DNA from: CAYNSB01 sp964399625
GTDB taxonomy: Bacteria > Planctomycetota > Phycisphaerae > Phycisphaerales > UBA1924
Length of the DNA stretch: 5,263 nucleotides
Direction: 5' to 3'
NCBI GenBank assembly: GCA_964399625.1
Contig: CAYNSB010000091.1
Location: forward strand, 1 to 5,263
The position numbers and the translations under genes are program-made. Each line of letters opens with the position of its first letter. The first letter of the stretch is position 1. The notes beneath the pieces are model-generated. The model searched no databases, had not been told where the DNA came from, and saw only the letters and a list, made by a program, of their open reading frames with translations. Positions 4,687 to 5,263 of this stretch are shown here, piece by piece.

Positions 4687-5263
4687 ATGGCGCAGGCCGG
4701 AACATCGGGCACGGGTCGTTTCGCGGATCGTCGGATCCGATGCGCGACGATCGGCGTGGGACGGATGGGTCGGCACCACGCGCGGGTCTACGCCACGCAG
4801 CCCGATTGCGAGCTGGTGGGTGTTGTGGACGGCGATCGCGATCGCGCCGAGGCCATCGCGGAGAAGCACAACTGCCGCGCGTTCCAGAGCGTGGACCAGC
4901 TGCTCGACGCGGGCATCGACGCGGTGAGCATCGCCGTGCCCACGACGCACCACCGGGCCGTGGCCGAGCCGCTCATGCGGGCGCAGGTCGCGTGCCTGAT
5001 CGAGAAGCCCCTGGCGGGCGATGTGGCGTCGGCCAAGGCGATCAAGGACCTCGCGGAGCGGACGGGCTCGATCCTGATGGTCGGGCACATCGAGCGATTC
5101 AACCCGGTGATGCGGGCGATGCAGGCCTCGACGAGCAGCGGGCACGAGATCGTGCCGCGCTTCATCCAGGTCCATCGCGTGTCCCCGATGACGTTCCGCT
5201 CGGTCGATGTGGGCGTGGTGATGGACATGATGATCCACGACCTGGACGTGGTGCTGATGCTCA
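4687..5263 (+). CDS. Gfo/Idh/MocA family NAD(P)-dependent oxidoreductase, N-terminal part (3' end outside window)
   Basis: The family oxidises or reduces sugars, inositols and sugar nucleotides with NAD(P). The first 192 residues are visible. ATG 4687 follows GGAGG (4676-4680) by six bases. A GTG one codon earlier is possible but too close to it. About 16 extra residues precede the Rossmann fold, whose dinucleotide loop is IGVGRMGRHHA (residues 22-32) with Asp48 ending the second strand. The family signature EKP is at residues 106-108, with Lys107 the usual catalytic or cofactor-binding lysine. GHIERFNP (133-140) follows, and then DMMIHDLD (180-187), which holds the expected His and Asp of the active-site helix. 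The GHIERFNP and HDLD blocks recall the sugar-nucleotide branch, including UDP-GlcNAc 3-dehydrogenases of the GnnA/WlbA type. The substrate cannot be fixed from this half alone. The family call is secure; the specific role is not. Confidence 0.92.
   Translation, partial: MAQAGTSGTGRFADRRIRCATIGVGRMGRHHARVYATQPDCELVGVVDGDRDRAEAIAEKHNCRAFQSVDQLLDAGIDAVSIAVPTTHHRAVAEPLMRAQVACLIEKPLAGDVASAKAIKDLAERTGSILMVGHIERFNPVMRAMQASTSSGHEIVPRFIQVHRVSPMTFRSVDVGVVMDMMIHDLDVVLML

Noticed and set aside
4832..4845. Overlapping GCGATCGC palindromes
   Set aside because: They encode Asp-Arg-Asp-Arg in the oxidoreductase gene, and similar GATCG strings recur through the window from codon preference. I see no regulatory meaning.
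4246..5238. 330-codon open frame on the minus strand, across trxA and the oxidoreductase gene
   Set aside because: It runs antisense to two unmistakable conserved genes and has a shadow-like His/Arg composition.

Overview
The window is a GC-rich (roughly two-thirds G+C by eye) bacterial chromosomal segment carrying five genes, all on the + strand. The first and last are cut by the window edges. The mix is an FtsK-type DNA translocase with a long acidic tail, a large Cys-free secreted protein of unknown function, dihydropteroate synthase, a thioredoxin and a Gfo/Idh/MocA oxidoreductase. Together with the codon bias towards G/C, this is reminiscent of Planctomycetota, perhaps Phycisphaerae. That placement is an impression from sequence style and not a measured result. 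I see no mobile element, phage gene, CRISPR array, tRNA or rRNA, so this looks like a core region and not a genomic island.

Layout: (1) positions 2-1192 hold the C-terminal part of FtsK/SpoIIIE (Walker B half of the motor plus the gamma winged-helix domain, then an acidic tail). (2) Positions 1193-1401 are non-coding and hold a probable intrinsic terminator, a TATACT -10 element and a small inverted repeat in the leader of the next gene. (3) Positions 1402-3150 encode a 582-residue protein with a clear signal peptide and no recognised domain. (4) Positions 3132-3266 hold a good sigma70-like promoter overlapping the end of that gene, followed about 30 bases after the predicted start by a strong intrinsic terminator, and then the folP start. 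(5) Positions 3267-4154 are folP. (6) Positions 4155-4303 are non-coding, with a G-rich tract and a palindromic CCTAG-A-CTAGG element upstream of trxA. (7) Positions 4304-4639 are a thioredoxin with an atypical WCMPC active site. (8) Positions 4640-4686 hold a GC hairpin. (9) Positions 4687-5263 are the N-terminal part of a NAD(P)-dependent sugar-type oxidoreductase.

The genes do not form an obvious single pathway: chromosome segregation, an exported protein, folate synthesis, thiol redox and sugar-nucleotide or sugar oxidation. The two terminators split ftsK, the secreted protein gene and folP into separate transcription units. trxA and the oxidoreductase gene are 47 bases apart and could be co-transcribed. 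I found no convincing new multi-gene system. The points most worth a second look are the promoter-plus-terminator arrangement ahead of folP (possible short leader RNA or attenuator), the unknown secreted protein with three similar segment starts and methionine clusters, and the WCMPC thioredoxin.
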